The notes under the pieces were generated by a model. The model did no database searches and had not been told where the DNA came from. It was given only the letters and a program-made list of their open reading frames with translations. Both the position numbers and the translations under genes were made by a program. Positions 43,083 to 52,910 of a stretch of 64,000 nt of DNA are shown one piece after another. The first letter of the stretch is position 1. Each line of letters begins with the position of its first letter. Source of the DNA: JBAYIE01 sp041665785 (GTDB lineage Bacteria; Bacteroidota; Bacteroidia; UKL13-3); contig JBAYIE010000009.1 of NCBI GenBank assembly GCA_041665785.1, positions 1-64,000 on the forward strand, given 5' to 3'.

Positions 43083-44858
43083 TTAATATTCCAACTCCAA
43101 GCCCAGAGCGTTGCGCAGGTCGGTTAATACCGGATTGCGTTCGGCCATTAGTTTAAATCGGTCTTCAGCTGTAAAGATCGACTTTCCGCGCGATTGTTCG
43201 TTCAATTTGATTTGAATCTCCATTCCGGGTTGTTGTAACCGGCCGCGAAGAAACGGAATGATGGAAATACGGTCTTCTTCAAACAATTCCTGTTCATGCT
43301 TGCTGGCCAGGGTTAATTCAATCAGTGTATCGTTGATGACTACAAATGTTGCCTGTTTAAGGATGGAGGTTAAGTTCATTTTACCGGATTGTTCCAGTTG
43401 AGTAATATAGGCTTTCCATCCTTCGGTAAATTTAGCGGTGTCTAAGGGCAATGCGGGTTGTTCTTCCGATAGAGATTCTTGCGCATCCGGTTCTGCTACG
43501 ATTTCCGGTTTGACGATCGAATTTTGCCGGAGACGTTCCAGTTTACTTTGCACTGAGCTGTTGCCATTCGAAACCGGCATAAGCGGAGGAGCCTGCCGTT
43601 GTGGCAATACAGGAATAATTTCAGGTTTTGGAACCGATATGGCAGGAGGCGGAACAACGGGAGGTGCTACACTTTTTTCAACCGGTTTGATTTCAACAGA
43701 AGGGGCAGAAGTCAGATCAGTTGTTTTTTTTTTAAGATCAGCAACTTCTGATTGTAAATTCAATACCGATTGAATATGGCAAAGTTTCAGCAACGTTAAT
43801 TCTATATGCAGGCGTTGGTTTTTGCTGGCACGGTACTCCAGTTCACATTTGTTGATGAGGTTCATCGCATTCATGAGCATAGATGCCGAAGTAGTGGCAG
43901 CCTGTTGTTGAAAACGCGCTGCAATACTGGGGGCAACCTCTAAAAGTTTCAGGGTATTGGGATATTTGCAAACCAACAGATTGCGAATATGTTCGTTGTA
44001 ACCCGATAAAAAATGGAGGGCATCAAATCCGTTTTGCAAAATCGTATCGAACAAGAGAAATAATCCGGATACATCTTGTGCCTGCATGAGGTCGATAGCC
44101 TGAAAATAATAATCATAATCCAGAATATTCAGGTTCAGGATTACATCTTTATACGTGATTATCTTTCCGGAGTAACTCACCATGCGGTCGAAAATGGAAA
44201 GTGCATCGCGCATGGCACCATCGGCTTTTTGAGCAATCACGTGCAAGGCTTCTTCTTCGGCCTGAATGCCTTCGCTTTCACAAATTTTCCGCAATTGGGT
44301 AACGGCATGTTCGATGCTGATCCGTTGAAAATCGAATACCTGACAACGCGATAAAATAGTTGGAAGAATCTTGTGTCGTTCTGTGGTTGCCAGAATAAAC
44401 TTGGCATAAGGCGGTGGTTCTTCCAGGGTTTTCAGGAACGCGTTGAATGCAGCCGCGGTAAGCATATGCACCTCATCAATGATATAGATTTTATATTTTG
44501 ATCCCTGGGGCGCATAACGCACCTGTTCTACCAAACCGCGGATATCATCAACCGAATTGTTGGAAGCTGCATCGAGTTCATAAATATTGAACGAAGCATT
44601 GGCGTTAAAGGTCTTGCAGGAATTGCATGTATTGCAAGCTTCAGCCTCAGGAGTCAGGTTTTCACAATTGATGGTTTTTGCCAGAATCCGGGCGCAGGTG
44701 GTTTTACCCACACCACGCGGACCGCAAAACAAAAAGGCATGCGCCAGTTTATTGTTCCGGATGGCATTGCGCAGCGTTTGGGTAATATGCTCCTGCCCGA
44801 TAACGCTTTCAAAGGTTGAAGGCCTGTACTTACGTGCCGAAACAACAAAATTTTCCAT
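43083..44858 (-). CDS. dnaX: DNA polymerase III subunits gamma/tau
   Basis: A 591-residue clamp-loader ATPase: Walker A CGPRGVGKTT (G46-T53), zinc motif CNTCNSC, DEVHML, the sensor TTERHKILPTILSRCQ, then a domain III helix bundle to about 365. A Pro-rich linker and a tau tail follow. Codons 376-378 contain an A10 tract (plus-strand T10 at 43724-43733) at exactly the point where gamma would end. In both shifted frames a stop follows within four codons of the tract. Full length is therefore tau and a short gamma of about 380 residues is likely. Confidence 0.95.
   Translation of the reverse strand: MENFVVSARKYRPSTFESVIGQEHITQTLRNAIRNNKLAHAFLFCGPRGVGKTTCARILAKTINCENLTPEAEACNTCNSCKTFNANASFNIYELDAASNNSVDDIRGLVEQVRYAPQGSKYKIYIIDEVHMLTAAAFNAFLKTLEEPPPYAKFILATTERHKILPTILSRCQVFDFQRISIEHAVTQLRKICESEGIQAEEEALHVIAQKADGAMRDALSIFDRMVSYSGKIITYKDVILNLNILDYDYYFQAIDLMQAQDVSGLFLLFDTILQNGFDALHFLSGYNEHIRNLLVCKYPNTLKLLEVAPSIAARFQQQAATTSASMLMNAMNLINKCELEYRASKNQRLHIELTLLKLCHIQSVLNLQSEVADLKKKTTDLTSAPSVEIKPVEKSVAPPVVPPPAISVPKPEIIPVLPQRQAPPLMPVSNGNSSVQSKLERLRQNSIVKPEIVAEPDAQESLSEEQPALPLDTAKFTEGWKAYITQLEQSGKMNLTSILKQATFVVINDTLIELTLASKHEQELFEEDRISIIPFLRGRLQQPGMEIQIKLNEQSRGKSIFTAEDRFKLMAERNPVLTDLRNALGLELEY
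43724..43733 (-). promoter_or_regulatory. A10 slippery tract in dnaX
   Basis: Ten consecutive As on the coding strand span codons 376-378 and one base more. One added A (or a -1 ribosomal shift) gives AAC AAC TGA. One lost A gives CAA CTG ATC TGA. Thermus dnaX uses an A9 tract by transcriptional slippage and E. coli uses A AAA AAG by ribosomal shift to make gamma. Confidence 0.65.
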
Positions 44859-44945
44859 GCTGCTAATGTAGGAATTTTTGAGGCATACGTGGTGCTAAAA
44901 CCTTTGGGAAGTTTTGCACGAGACAGCCAAAAAAATCAACAATGC

Positions 44946-46178
44946 TTAAAGTTCGAGGGCAACTTCATTACGTGTCAGGTCTTCCAATACTTCGGGTTTG
45001 CGAATCAGGTGTGCCTGACCTTTGTACAAGAGCACTTCTGCCGGCCTTACGCGGGCGTTGTAGTTGCTGCTCATGGTAAAACCATAGGCTCCGGCATTGC
45101 GGAAACACAGCACATCACCCTCATGTACCTCAGTCAGTTTACGATCCCAGCCAAAAGTGTCGGTTTCGCAGATATAGCCTACAACGGTGTAAATCCGTTG
45201 TTTACCTAATGGATTGGAGATATTCACGATATCGTGGTACGCATCATACAACATCGGGCGGATGAGGTGATTCATACCTGAATTTACTCCCACAAATACG
45301 GTAGCGGTGGTTTGCTTGATCACATTGGCTTTTACCAGAAAATATCCCGATTCGCTAACCAGGTATTTGCCGGGTTCAAACCACAGTTCGAGGTTGCGGC
45401 CGTATTCGTTGCAAAAGATCTGGAACCGATCGCTGATGGCTTTGCCCAATTCTTCAATATCGGTAGTTACATCGCCTTCTTTGTAAGCCACTTTAAAACC
45501 ACTCCCGAAATCTATAAATTCCAGTTCTTTGAAGTCTTTGGCTGCATCGAATAATATTTCGGCACCCTGAAGAAAGACTCCGGCATCGAGAATATCAGAA
45601 CCTGTATGCATGTGCAAGCCGTTCACTTTGATATTGTATGTTTTTACCACACGTAACACATGACGCAACTGGTAAATACTGATCCCGAATTTGGAATCGA
45701 TATGTCCGGTAGAAATTTTGGAATTGCCTCCTGCCAGAATATGCGGATTCAGGCGAATACAACAGGGAACGCTGTTGCCATAGGCTGCACCGAAGTGTTC
45801 GAGAATAGCGATATTATCGATATTGATATGTACACCGCTTTCTACAGCTTCCTGAATTTCGGCAAAGGCCACACAATTGGGAGTAAAAATTATTTCTTCC
45901 ACATTGAATCCGGCACGCAGACCCAGTTTCAATTCGTTGATAGAAACTGTATCCAATCCACAACCTTCATTGCGCATCAATTGCAAAACAGCTTTGTTGT
46001 TGAGGGCTTTACAAGCGTATTTTATTTTTACATTCAGCGGTTCAAAAGCTTTCTTCAGACGTTTATATTGAGAAACTATTTTTTCGGCATCATACACATA
46101 CACAGGCGTACCAAAGGTTTCAGCAACATCCAGCAGTTTAACTCCGCCGGCAAAATAATCGTCGTTTAAAAGTTCCAT
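44946..46178 (-). CDS. lysA: Diaminopimelate decarboxylase
   Basis: A 410-residue PLP alanine-racemase-fold decarboxylase producing lysine from meso-diaminopimelate. It has the PLP lysine in KYACKALNN, HMHTGSDI, FGSGFKVAY, and the active-site Cys in CETDTFGWDR. ATG 46178 is chosen since MELLNDDYF matches the family start; the frame extends upstream to 46211. An 87-base gap separates it from dnaX. Confidence 0.93.
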   Translation of the reverse strand: MELLNDDYFAGGVKLLDVAETFGTPVYVYDAEKIVSQYKRLKKAFEPLNVKIKYACKALNNKAVLQLMRNEGCGLDTVSINELKLGLRAGFNVEEIIFTPNCVAFAEIQEAVESGVHINIDNIAILEHFGAAYGNSVPCCIRLNPHILAGGNSKISTGHIDSKFGISIYQLRHVLRVVKTYNIKVNGLHMHTGSDILDAGVFLQGAEILFDAAKDFKELEFIDFGSGFKVAYKEGDVTTDIEELGKAISDRFQIFCNEYGRNLELWFEPGKYLVSESGYFLVKANVIKQTTATVFVGVNSGMNHLIRPMLYDAYHDIVNISNPLGKQRIYTVVGYICETDTFGWDRKLTEVHEGDVLCFRNAGAYGFTMSSNYNARVRPAEVLLYKGQAHLIRKPEVLEDLTRNEVALEL

Positions 46179-46250
46179 GAAAATAAAAATTAGGCAGCGA
46201 AAATAAGGCAAAAGACAGAATTGCCAAAGGTTAGCGTTTGTTCGTGAAGA

Positions 46251-46859
46251 TTACTTCGATTTATAATCTCCGCGTTTCCAGGCTTTAAAAAATTCATCCC
46301 AGGCAAAAGGATCGAAGAGGCGTTGCGGTGGAAGTTGGCCGTTGTAATAATAATTGCGCGATTGTTGTTGAAAATAATAACGTCCGTTTTCTGAACCATC
46401 CATGGGCAAATCATATGTACTGCGCCGTGTATTATAACGCGCACTGGCCATAGCCTGATCAGGTATTTTTGCCTTTACAAAATAGTAATTGAATTCTTCC
46501 AGCGTTGGCCATCCTCTGATAACTGTTTCGGGAAGGTAAAAGGTATCTTCAGCCAAGGGTTGAATAATGGAATAACGATATGATTTAAGGTTGTTAGGAA
46601 TAACGCGTTCAGCAGTTTTTGCGCCAATGTAGCTGAACAGGATAGTGTCTCCTTTTCGCGCAACAAAAGAGAAAAATCCTCCAGGATCGGTATAGGTTCC
46701 CTTGCCGGTATTTTTAATCCGGATAGAAACCAGCGGAAGGGCACGCAAACTGTCGGCAGTAACTACCATACCCGAGAATTGCACCAGGTCATTATCTTGT
46801 TGGGCACGGGCTGTTTGAAAAGCAAATAGGAGCAGGAGTAGTGGAGTAATTAATTTCAT
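46251..46859 (-). CDS. Exported protein with carboxypeptidase-regulatory-like domain
   Basis: A 202-residue protein with a signal peptide ending ARAQ and a CarboxypepD_reg-like domain at about 30-110 (FSGMVVTADSLRALPLVSIRI, YTDPGGFFSFVARKGDTILFSYIG). A Tyr/Gln-rich C-terminus ends in FDPFAWDEFFKAWKRG. No specific role. ATG 46859 overlaps the chromate transporter stop by one base (TGATG). Confidence 0.75.
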   Translation of the reverse strand: MKLITPLLLLLFAFQTARAQQDNDLVQFSGMVVTADSLRALPLVSIRIKNTGKGTYTDPGGFFSFVARKGDTILFSYIGAKTAERVIPNNLKSYRYSIIQPLAEDTFYLPETVIRGWPTLEEFNYYFVKAKIPDQAMASARYNTRRSTYDLPMDGSENGRYYFQQQSRNYYYNGQLPPQRLFDPFAWDEFFKAWKRGDYKSK

Positions 46860-48052
46860 CAATAAAGAATGCCTAAAGCCATACAAATGATAACAACGAC
46901 AGGATTGGGTATTTTAGTCGTCAAAAGTACAAATAATGTTCCCAAAAGTACCGACATATTCATTTCATTTACCTCAACCGGTCGAAAAAGCAGGTAAGCC
47001 GATGAGATCACCAAACCTGCTGAAGTGGCGTTAATTCCTTCAATGGCGTTCTTAACCGGAGAGAACCTTTTTACCTGAGCCCAGATCGGATACACAAAAA
47101 AGATTAAAAAAGTTCCCGGTAAAAATATTCCTACTGTCCCGATTATAGCACCCAGGATCTGGCCAAAACCATTCCAGTCTTTGAGGATCATTGCACCGGT
47201 GAAGGTAGAGATACTGAACACGGGTCCTGGAATGGCCTGCAACACTCCCACACCGAGCAGAAATTCATTCGGGCTGAGGTATTGTTTGAATTCCACAAAT
47301 TGATTGTACATCATGGGAATTAATACATGTCCGCCTCCAAACACTATGCTTCCGTAACGATATGTATTTTCGAACAACAGAATGCCTTTGTTGTGTGTGA
47401 TGGCACCTAAAATAGCGGCGAGGAAAAAGACACCAACGAACAAAAAGAAATTCCCCCAGGGAACATGCCGGATCCGTTTAACATCCGTGATGTCGGCATG
47501 GTTAAAGAAATTAGATACTATTCCTCCCAACAGCAACAGCACCGGAAAAATAACTGGTGTGGTAAACCAGATTCCGGCAAAAGCCGATACAATCATGAGG
47601 ATCCAATGATACGAACGGGTAACAAACAGCCCTTTGAATTTGTAGGCTGCATAAATGATAAAGCCAACCGCCATGGGTTGAATGTATTTGAGGAAATCGA
47701 GTTTCGGATTGTACAAATCAAACCGGTAAATCAATACCGCAAGAATAGTCATCAGAATAGAGGCCGGTAAGACCCAAACGGCCAGTCCCAGAAATGCACC
47801 CAACGGTCCGCCATTTTTATACGAAATGGCCGTGATCATTTGTGTGGATGTGGGACCGGGCATCATCTGACACAGCGATGTGATTTCCTTGAGTTCAGGT
47901 TCGGTCAGGTATTTCCGTTTGAGTACAAATTTTTTATGAAACTGGGTAATATGTACTTGCGGACCACCAAACGCGGTTAGCGCGATGCCAAGAACATCGA
48001 GCAAAAAGGCTCCTGATACAAAGCGGCGAGTTCGGGATTTGCGTAATGCCAT
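46859..48052 (-). CDS. Chromate transporter ChrA family
   Basis: A 397-residue protein with about ten helices in two homologous halves. The halves have FGGPQVHI plus QMMPGPTSTQ (first) and FGGGHVLIPMM plus AIPGPVFS (second), the CHR-domain signatures. The two-domain form is a proton-coupled chromate/sulfate transporter. Cotranscribed with the regulatory-domain gene downstream. Confidence 0.92.
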   Translation of the reverse strand: MALRKSRTRRFVSGAFLLDVLGIALTAFGGPQVHITQFHKKFVLKRKYLTEPELKEITSLCQMMPGPTSTQMITAISYKNGGPLGAFLGLAVWVLPASILMTILAVLIYRFDLYNPKLDFLKYIQPMAVGFIIYAAYKFKGLFVTRSYHWILMIVSAFAGIWFTTPVIFPVLLLLGGIVSNFFNHADITDVKRIRHVPWGNFFLFVGVFFLAAILGAITHNKGILLFENTYRYGSIVFGGGHVLIPMMYNQFVEFKQYLSPNEFLLGVGVLQAIPGPVFSISTFTGAMILKDWNGFGQILGAIIGTVGIFLPGTFLIFFVYPIWAQVKRFSPVKNAIEGINATSAGLVISSAYLLFRPVEVNEMNMSVLLGTLFVLLTTKIPNPVVVIICMALGILY

Positions 48053-48159
48053 CCGGTATTGAAAAGATCAAACATATCAAATTCGGGTGATAAAACAACA
48101 GTTTGTATGAAGGGATTGACTTTCAAAGGGATTTTAAGGACACCCAATGCAGAATCAGC

Positions 48160-48483
48160 TTAAATGGTTTCAGCCAGATTTTTGGCCATGCTGAATACGC
48201 CTTCTTCGCGAAGAGTAGCCCTTGCTTCGAGCAATGAACCGTTTAAAAATGAGGCAAAATAAGGTAGGGCGTTAACCCCGGCCAGTTTGCGGATTTTGGG
48301 TGCATCTTCTGAATGCATACATAAAAACACGACAGAACTTAATTCCGGTTTGTTGGATATTTTCTCGAAACGTGGCTTAAACAAGCGACAACTGCCGCAC
48401 CAGTTAGCCACAAACATAACCATCACTTTAGGTGTTGTCTGCAGTATTTGCAACGCTTTGTCTTCGTCGAGGTGCTTAATCAT
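48160..48483 (-). CDS. Thioredoxin family protein
   Basis: A 107-residue cytoplasmic thioredoxin with the active site NWCGSCRLFKP and the cis-proline in NALPYF. No signal peptide. It stands between chrA and a terminator of the upstream DUF6588 gene, so it has its own promoter. Confidence 0.88.
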   Translation of the reverse strand: MIKHLDEDKALQILQTTPKVMVMFVANWCGSCRLFKPRFEKISNKPELSSVVFLCMHSEDAPKIRKLAGVNALPYFASFLNGSLLEARATLREEGVFSMAKNLAETI

Positions 48484-48522
48484 AGCTTTTGCAAAGGTAA
48501 TAGGTAAACCGCTTGGTTAAAA

Positions 48523-48550
48523 AAAATGCTCTCCTTTCGGAGAGCATTTT
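48523..48550 (-). terminator. Strong hairpin terminator after the DUF6588 gene
   Basis: A 12-base perfect stem (ATGCTCTCC core) with a 4-base loop, read on the minus strand and followed by a run of Ts. It lies 20 bases after the DUF6588 stop and before the thioredoxin start. Confidence 0.9.
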
Positions 48551-48569
48551 AAGGAGTGAATTCCGGTTT

Positions 48570-49697
48570 TTATAATTTAAATGGAACAATCGATTGCAGG
48601 TTGAGTCCTACACCAACAGAAGCCATATTGTATGCAGCAAAAGTGTAATCTCCGTGAAGGGTCAACAACAGTAATTTAAGACGAATACCAACAGTTGCAC
48701 GCACACCGCTGTTTTTGCCGGAGATATCGATCGGGTCAGTAATGGTAATTACTTTAGCTGGTTTACCTTGTCCGGGTCCAGGACTTGTAGCCGTGGCTAT
48801 ATCATTTGGTCCGGTAATCGGGTAATCTCCTTTCAGGGCCAAAGAAACATTGGAATGCTGGTAACCTAATCCAAGATAAGGAGTTAACGGTCCGAGTTTT
48901 TTAGAAATCAATACATTGATGGTCCAGGCAGAACCGGTGAATACAATTTTTTGATTATCGAAAGCTGGTAAGCCTGCTGGTTTATAAACATTGGTATCGG
49001 CATCCGGTTGTAGTCCATTCTTGCCAAATGCAAATTCAGCATCGAGTGATGTATAACCAAACATAGCCGAAAGATCGAATGGCATTTCTTTAATTCCCGG
49101 AATCCACTGTTTGAAATCGTGTTTCACTGCAAAACCAAATAATCCAATACTGATATCACCCGCTTTGATGGTTGGTAAATAGCGAATACCCAGTTCGGTC
49201 CCGAATCCCACACCAACTTGAAACTGCATGGTTGGCACAGGAAAGAAAGTAAGACCTGCGCCCGGAGGTAATACAAAAGAAGTAAGTGGGGTATCGTTAC
49301 CGGTAAATGGACTCTTTTCCACTAATTCAACTGTTGGTCCATCGCCACTGCCAAAAACAGTAGGTGCTTCCGATGACTCTCCTGATTTCAGTCGCAGTTT
49401 ATTCAGACCAAGGGTGGCTACATCGTATATTTTATCGGCATCTGGGGCAAACGCAAGATTTCCTGAAAAGGTAAGGTCAAATCCACCAATACCATGTGGT
49501 TTGGCGGTTTGGAACCAACCACCGTTTAATCCGGCACCAAATGATTTCATCATCGGTCCCATATAGGCATTCATCAATAAATTGGCATCGCTGACACCAC
49601 CACGTAATAAAGTAGCGGCATCACCCTGAGCACGCAAGTCGCTTGCAGTAAAGAAACTTAAAGCGCTGATACTTAAAATTAGTATTCGTTTTTTCAT
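48570..49697 (-). CDS. DUF6588 family outer-membrane protein
   Basis: A 375-residue protein with a signal peptide (ending DLRAQ). The start of the mature part is GDAATLLRGGVSDANLLMNAYMGP, typical of this Bacteroidota family. A series of amphipathic strands ends in FKL. Probably a beta-barrel. The function is unknown. Single-gene unit with a strong terminator. Confidence 0.78.
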   Translation of the reverse strand: MKKRILILSISALSFFTASDLRAQGDAATLLRGGVSDANLLMNAYMGPMMKSFGAGLNGGWFQTAKPHGIGGFDLTFSGNLAFAPDADKIYDVATLGLNKLRLKSGESSEAPTVFGSGDGPTVELVEKSPFTGNDTPLTSFVLPPGAGLTFFPVPTMQFQVGVGFGTELGIRYLPTIKAGDISIGLFGFAVKHDFKQWIPGIKEMPFDLSAMFGYTSLDAEFAFGKNGLQPDADTNVYKPAGLPAFDNQKIVFTGSAWTINVLISKKLGPLTPYLGLGYQHSNVSLALKGDYPITGPNDIATATSPGPGQGKPAKVITITDPIDISGKNSGVRATVGIRLKLLLLTLHGDYTFAAYNMASVGVGLNLQSIVPFKL

Positions 49698-49803
49698 AGC
49701 ATTGAATTTATTGTAAAAATAAAATTACAAATGGAAATTGCAAGTACTCCCCGTTAAAATGGTTGAAAACAGTATAAGTGAACGGGAAAGGGGTATGAGT
49801 ATT

Positions 49804-49985
49804 GGTTAATGGTTATTACGTTATTTAGATTTAGTTCTCTGGTTAGCTACTTCGCCCGCTTTCGCTGCGCTTCAGCGAGGCAAGTACTTCGTAATTATGT
49901 CCACCTTCGATAAAGCTATAGTGGATGATATGATTATGTTACCTGAATGTCGACAACTTCGCAATTCGTAATTTGTACTTCGTAA
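49804..49985. repeat. Intergenic repeat, second copy of the family at 11.7 kb
   Basis: Shares GGTTAATGGTTATT, CTGGTTAGCTACTTCG, TACTTCGTAATT and CAATTCGTAATTTGTACTTCGTA segments with 11706-11860. The 394-base gap between the DUF6588 gene and the CoA-transferase gene holds no other coding signal. Confidence 0.65.
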
Positions 49986-50066
49986 GAACAATTCTTGATT
50001 CCGGTCAGTTCCGCAAAGCCAAATCCTGATTGTTTTCGAAAAACCTATGCTTGCAAAAGGAAGCTG

Positions 50067-50074
50067 TATTTTTG
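50067..50074 (+). promoter_or_regulatory. Possible -7 box (TATTTTTG) for the CoA-transferase gene
   Basis: A TAnnTTTG match 17 bases before the ATG at 50092. The -33 element is unclear. Confidence 0.35.
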
Positions 50075-50091
50075 CGTAATAATTCTGCCAT

Positions 50092-51402
50092 ATGCCTCCC
50101 ATCAGTTATTCTACCTTTTCTAAACCAAAATATGTAAGTCCTGAAGAAGCCGTAAGTCTGGTGCAATCCGGTCAACGCGTATTTCTGCATGGCAGTTCTG
50201 CAACGCCCGATGTGTTGATCGAAGCCTTATACAACCGGTATCAGGAATTGCGCAATGTTGAGCTGGTAAGTATCAGTACGTTTAGCAAAACCAATTTTGC
50301 CGATCCCAAATACCAGGGCAGCTTTTATTTCAATTCCCTGTTTACTTCCGAAAGTACACGGGCAGTAGTCAATGGCCCCAATGGAGATTATATTCCCGTT
50401 TTTTTGAGTGAAATTCCTAAACTCTTTCGCGAAAATTACCTGCCCATTGATGTAGCTTTTGTGCACCTGTCGCCTCCCGATAAAAATGGATTTTGTTCGC
50501 TCGGGACTTCTGTAGACGTAGCACGTGCTGCTACCGAAACAGCCAAACTGGTAATTGCCCAGATCAACCCCAATATGCCACGCGTACACGGTGCCGGGTT
50601 TATACATGTGAGTCGAATTCATAAAATGGTATGGGTAGATGAACCCTTGCATGAAGTGGATTACAGCAATGGTACGGATGATGTTGCCTCACAAATCGGA
50701 AAGAATGTTGCCGGATTGATTGAAGACGGAGCTACCTTACAAATGGGTATCGGGAAAATTCCCGATCTCGTTTTAAAAAACCTCACCAACCATAAAGACC
50801 TGGGAATACATACCGAGATGTTTTCGGATGGAGTAATTCCTTTGATCGAATCGGGTGTGATCAACAATAGACTGAAACGACTCAACACCGGCCGGTTGGT
50901 TACAGGCTTTTTAATCGGAACCCGCAAGCTTTATGATTTTGTCGACGATAATCCGATTGTAAACGCATTGGATATTTCTTACGTGAACGATGCCAGTATC
51001 ATCCGGCAAAATCCCAAAGCTACGTCCATCAACAGTGCTATTGAAATTGATCTTACCGGACAGGTCTGCGCTGATTCCATCGGTACCTATCAGTTCAGTG
51101 GCATAGGCGGACAAATGGATTTTATTCGCGGTGCGTCTTTATCTGCAGGAGGTAAACCAATCATTGCCATGCCATCGTGTACCTCAAAAGGAATTTCGCG
51201 TCTGGTACCCGAACTCAAACCCGGTGCGGGTGTAGTTACTACACGCGGACATGTGCACTGGGTTGTAACCGAATACGGTGTGGTGAATTTATACGGAAAG
51301 AATATGGAGCAACGGGCACGTATGCTCATCGATATTGCACATCCCGATCACCGCGAAATGTTGGAGAAGGCGTATTTTGAGAGGTTTAAGAAGTTGAAGT
51401 AG
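50092..51402 (+). CDS. Acetyl-CoA hydrolase/CoA-transferase family protein
   Basis: A 436-residue family I CoA-transferase, closest in pattern to 4-hydroxybutyrate or acetate CoA-transferases. It has QRVFLHGSSATP, GAGFIHVSRI, TLQMGIGKIPD, the catalytic Glu in HTEMFSDG, and TRGHVHWVVTEYGVVNLYGK. It moves CoA between acetyl-CoA and a carboxylate. The partner acid is unknown and no fermentation genes are next to it. Confidence 0.9.
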   Translation: MPPISYSTFSKPKYVSPEEAVSLVQSGQRVFLHGSSATPDVLIEALYNRYQELRNVELVSISTFSKTNFADPKYQGSFYFNSLFTSESTRAVVNGPNGDYIPVFLSEIPKLFRENYLPIDVAFVHLSPPDKNGFCSLGTSVDVARAATETAKLVIAQINPNMPRVHGAGFIHVSRIHKMVWVDEPLHEVDYSNGTDDVASQIGKNVAGLIEDGATLQMGIGKIPDLVLKNLTNHKDLGIHTEMFSDGVIPLIESGVINNRLKRLNTGRLVTGFLIGTRKLYDFVDDNPIVNALDISYVNDASIIRQNPKATSINSAIEIDLTGQVCADSIGTYQFSGIGGQMDFIRGASLSAGGKPIIAMPSCTSKGISRLVPELKPGAGVVTTRGHVHWVVTEYGVVNLYGKNMEQRARMLIDIAHPDHREMLEKAYFERFKKLK

Positions 51403-51535
51403 GCAGAATATTCACACCGGTTCGCTCCACTGATTTCTTGCACCTGGCAATTACAAAATATTTAGAACAATTCCGGATAAATCCATTTAAGGTATTTTAA
51501 TATCTGGCTTTTCATTCAATCATTAACTTGGTTGT

Positions 51536-52516
51536 ATGAAATGGAAAGTAATCCTGTTTCTTTTATCGGCATTTTCAGGTAAAATATTAAATGCACAGGC
51601 ATTACAAAATAGTTATCTAAAAGGTACGCCAAAGTATTACAAAACCCGATGTCCGCGGCCGGCATTTCGATTGATCAGTCATGCCAACAACGATACCATC
51701 TGTTCGGGTACAAAAGTTTCCATCATAAATCTGGCAGATTCGATCGGGCAAACAGACCCTTCAGATACACCAACACGTAAGACAATTATTGATTGGGGGG
51801 ATGGGGCTTTTTCGGTTGTTATAGGCAGGCGTGATACTGCGCACCATTCATATGGCATTGGAACGGCAACAAATTACTTGACCGTGATAGGCTTAGATGA
51901 AGATCCGATGACCGGTGTGAGTACTTGCTTACCGGTATTTTTTCCAGATACAATGATTGGTCAGCAAGTCATTCGTTTACATGTATTGGCTGTTGAATCA
52001 GTCAATATATTTGGAAAGAGGTTTGCTCCCTTGAACGATACTTGTGATTATTATGTGACCAATGAGGTTGGAATTACTTACCAGTGGAGTATTGATAAAG
52101 GTGTGTTGCTATCCCGTACCGACAGCAATGTAGTTAAAGTCCGATTGCCTGAAGAAAATACAACATGTACAATTAGAGTGGAAAAAACTAATAACAAAGG
52201 ATGTTCCGGAACAGATGCACTTAATATTACAGTTGGTACAACCGGTATAGAAGATGATAAGGAATTAGAATCTGCAATGGTTTATCCTAATCCGGCAACC
52301 CATAACATTTACTTTTCTATCAACCTAAAATATGCAACTAAGATCAAGGTAATAATTTATGATATACTGGGGCAAGAAGTTTCAATACAATCATTTTCAC
52401 TACCTGCAGGCGAATCGACACGTTCCGTTGTACTGGAAAAGGCTTTATCAGGAATGTATTTCATGAAACTGGAAACAAAGGAAGAAGAGAAGGTGATTAA
52501 ATTTTTCGTGGATTGA
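51536..52516 (+). CDS. Secreted protein with T9SS sorting domain
   Basis: A 326-residue protein: signal peptide (about 1-22), a PKD-like region (DTICSGTKVSIINLAD, IIDWGDGAF), a second Ig-like region (TYQWSIDKG, NNKGCSGTDALNITVG) and a T9SS type A domain from VYPNPA to the end. Likely a surface or adhesin-like protein. No enzyme domain is seen. Confidence 0.82.
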   Translation: MKWKVILFLLSAFSGKILNAQALQNSYLKGTPKYYKTRCPRPAFRLISHANNDTICSGTKVSIINLADSIGQTDPSDTPTRKTIIDWGDGAFSVVIGRRDTAHHSYGIGTATNYLTVIGLDEDPMTGVSTCLPVFFPDTMIGQQVIRLHVLAVESVNIFGKRFAPLNDTCDYYVTNEVGITYQWSIDKGVLLSRTDSNVVKVRLPEENTTCTIRVEKTNNKGCSGTDALNITVGTTGIEDDKELESAMVYPNPATHNIYFSINLKYATKIKVIIYDILGQEVSIQSFSLPAGESTRSVVLEKALSGMYFMKLETKEEEKVIKFFVD

Positions 52517-52620
52517 AATTCTTCCGAATACTTCTCGTCCTGAAAAATCGGTTTTCAATAAATTTATTGAAGAAAGTTGAATATAAGTGTGATAGTGAGT
52601 GCGGGTGTGAATGTGGAGGT

Positions 52621-52675
52621 ACAAAATGAGTATTGAGCCTTTCGCACTCAATACTTACTCTCGAACTCATTTTGT
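52621..52675. repeat. Two-step inverted repeat downstream of the T9SS gene
   Basis: Outer arms of 10 bases (52621-52630 with 52666-52675) and inner arms of 7 bases (52631-52637 with 52647-52653) pair perfectly, with an unpaired 12-base strand between. It abuts the first structured repeat at 52674. No T run follows. Confidence 0.7.
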
Positions 52676-52790
52676 GATCCCGCCGGGACTTCCCGATTGC
52701 GTTGCTGTAGTTCGTTCCTCACACAGCAACTGATGCGGGATAAACCTGCCCGACTTCGTCATTCAGGCGGGCTTCTCGTCCCAATTTGGC
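52674..52790. repeat. Structured repeat copy A carrying a tRNA-Lys 3'-end fragment
   Basis: Begins with GTGATCCCGCCGGGACT, nearly the tRNA-Lys T-arm and acceptor half. It then forms a hairpin (TCCCG with CGGGA; inner GTTGCTGT with ACAGCAAC) and ends CTTCTCGTCCCAATTTGGC. Compared with copy B it carries an additional 26-base segment. Confidence 0.8.
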
Positions 52791-52814
52791 TTTAAACAAA
52801 GAAGGATTTAGGTG

Positions 52815-52903
52815 GTGATCCGCTGGGACTTCCCGCTAACATTGTTGTAGCTCGTTCCTCGCACAACAATTGTTGCGGGATAAACTTCTCGTCCCAATTT
52901 GGC
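52815..52903. repeat. Structured repeat copy B
   Basis: Same layout as copy A: tRNA-like start (one C shorter), hairpin (TCCCGC with GCGGGA; inner ATTGTTGT with ACAACAAT), same ending. Two inner base pairs differ from copy A by changes on both sides, keeping the stem. Confidence 0.8.
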
Positions 52904-52910
52904 ATAATGC

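Noticed and set aside
49872..50190. Minus-strand frames before the CoA-transferase gene
   Set aside because: They lie in the repeat-rich gap, lack family features and partly overlap the CoA-transferase start.
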